Of a DNA stretch of 35,528 nt, positions 35,132-35,528 are shown one piece after another. Within the stretch, counting starts at the first letter, position 1. Every line of letters begins with the position of its first letter. The stretch covers positions 1-35,528 of the forward strand of contig CAMCAW010000010.1 in NCBI GenBank assembly GCA_945872855.1. Reading direction: 5' to 3'. The position numbers and the translations under genes were made by a program. This stretch comes from Rickettsia typhi. Its GTDB lineage: Bacteria > Pseudomonadota > Alphaproteobacteria > Rickettsiales > UBA1997. The notes beneath the pieces were generated by a model. It worked only from the letters and a program-made list of their open reading frames with translations. It was not told the origin of the DNA and made no database searches.

Positions 35132-35528
35132 TTAGCTGCTGCGCTGCTGGTTAGTAGATTGAGCAAGAGATTTTTCACCTTGCGGATTGGTTGTAACGCT
35201 TGGAGGTGTTTTGGGTTCTGTTTGCATTTCTGCGGAATTATTCTCGTCAATTTTATTCAATGCGAAATCCAGATCTAGATCTAATGCTCCAAGATGTTCT
35301 TGATTCGGCTGCGAAGCTTCCTGCGAGTCTTTTGGTTTGGATTGAGGATTATTGAGAGGTTTTGTATCAAAGCTTTCTTCTTCTGCAACATCATCGTCTT
35401 CATATTGAGTCTGAGATTCTGAGGCTTTTTTCTGAGTCTCGAATCTTTTTAAATCTGCAGGGTCTGCAGGAGACGTTGCTTCCGTTGTTGCTTGACTTTC
35501 TGGGTTATTTGTGAGGTTGTCTTCAGAG
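35132..35528 (-). CDS. Disordered acidic protein, C-terminal fragment
   Basis: A minus-strand frame is open from the right edge to the stop at 35134-35132, giving 131 residues. It is rich in Gln, Ser, Glu, Asp, Asn and Pro, with segments such as QYEDDDVAEEE, LGALDLDLDFALNKIDENN and the C-terminal STNQQRSS, and has no hydrophobic core. Codon-level openness over 396 bases together with the terminator just downstream supports a real gene. It is probably the intrinsically disordered tail of a larger protein. The function cannot be told; such tails are frequent in secreted proteins and in scaffold proteins. It continues beyond the window. Confidence 0.65.
   Translation of the reverse strand, partial: SEDNLTNNPESQATTEATSPADPADLKRFETQKKASESQTQYEDDDVAEEESFDTKPLNNPQSKPKDSQEASQPNQEHLGALDLDLDFALNKIDENNSAEMQTEPKTPPSVTTNPQGEKSLAQSTNQQRSS

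Noticed and set aside
35051..35278. 75-codon plus-strand frame at the right edge
   Set aside because: It overlaps the terminator and the well-supported minus-strand gene and has no recognisable product.

Overview
The window is an AT-rich, densely packed bacterial segment that most resembles the genome of a host-associated alphaproteobacterium of the Rickettsiales type. The evidence is an alphaproteobacterial-style AddA helicase, sdhC-sdhD-sdhA without sdhB beside it, complex I genes scattered in small blocks, isolated relics of amino-acid pathways (hisZ, thrC), a cytochrome c maturation gene, and several proteins of the kind found in bacteria living inside protists or arthropods (a secreted DUF4116-repeat protein and a possible CE-clan protease-like effector). 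The placement is inference from gene content. No rRNA or tRNA gene, CRISPR array or intact insertion sequence was seen.

Layout: 1-2768 (+) is the end of a surface-glycan type cluster (GtrA-like fragment, polytopic membrane protein, SAM methyltransferase). 2825-5162 (-) is dnaN-recF, and addA (lacking its usual nuclease domain) diverges from dnaN. A lone hisZ follows. 9029-14708 (-) holds nuoH-nuoI, then an inserted AlbA_2/ATPase/winged-helix regulator gene, then nuoJ-nuoK, then a secreted DUF4116 protein. 14779-16684 (-) is dapE-pgpA. serS diverges from dapE and is followed by a 657-residue putative effector, rpsT and secF. 21494-25095 (-) is gmd, an unknown gene, folK and a TauD-like oxygenase. 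25355-28594 (+) is sdhCDA plus a GNAT acetyltransferase. 28648-33705 (-) is the overlapping series thrC-ccmF-ggt. 33824-34831 (+) is rppH-holC. The right edge holds a short degraded region and the disordered acidic C-terminus of a minus-strand gene with its own terminator.

The most striking structure is not a gene. Between the divergent genes dapE and serS lies a perfect 74-nt inverted repeat (16696-16769 and 16813-16886) that gives both genes the same leader almost up to their start codons. The divergent gap gmd/sdhC holds a separate 33-bp fold-back whose five non-Watson-Crick positions are all G-U wobbles, and the gap dnaN/addA holds a 21-nt imperfect fold-back. Three of the four divergent gaps in the window therefore carry long inverted repeats of unrelated sequence.

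Metabolically, the window contributes to respiration (complex I and II, cytochrome c maturation), chromosome replication and repair (DnaN, RecF, HolC, AddA), cell wall and lipid synthesis (DapE, PgpA), translation (SerS, S20), protein export (SecF), folate (FolK), GDP-sugar synthesis (Gmd) and RNA turnover (RppH), with several accessory proteins of unknown role.
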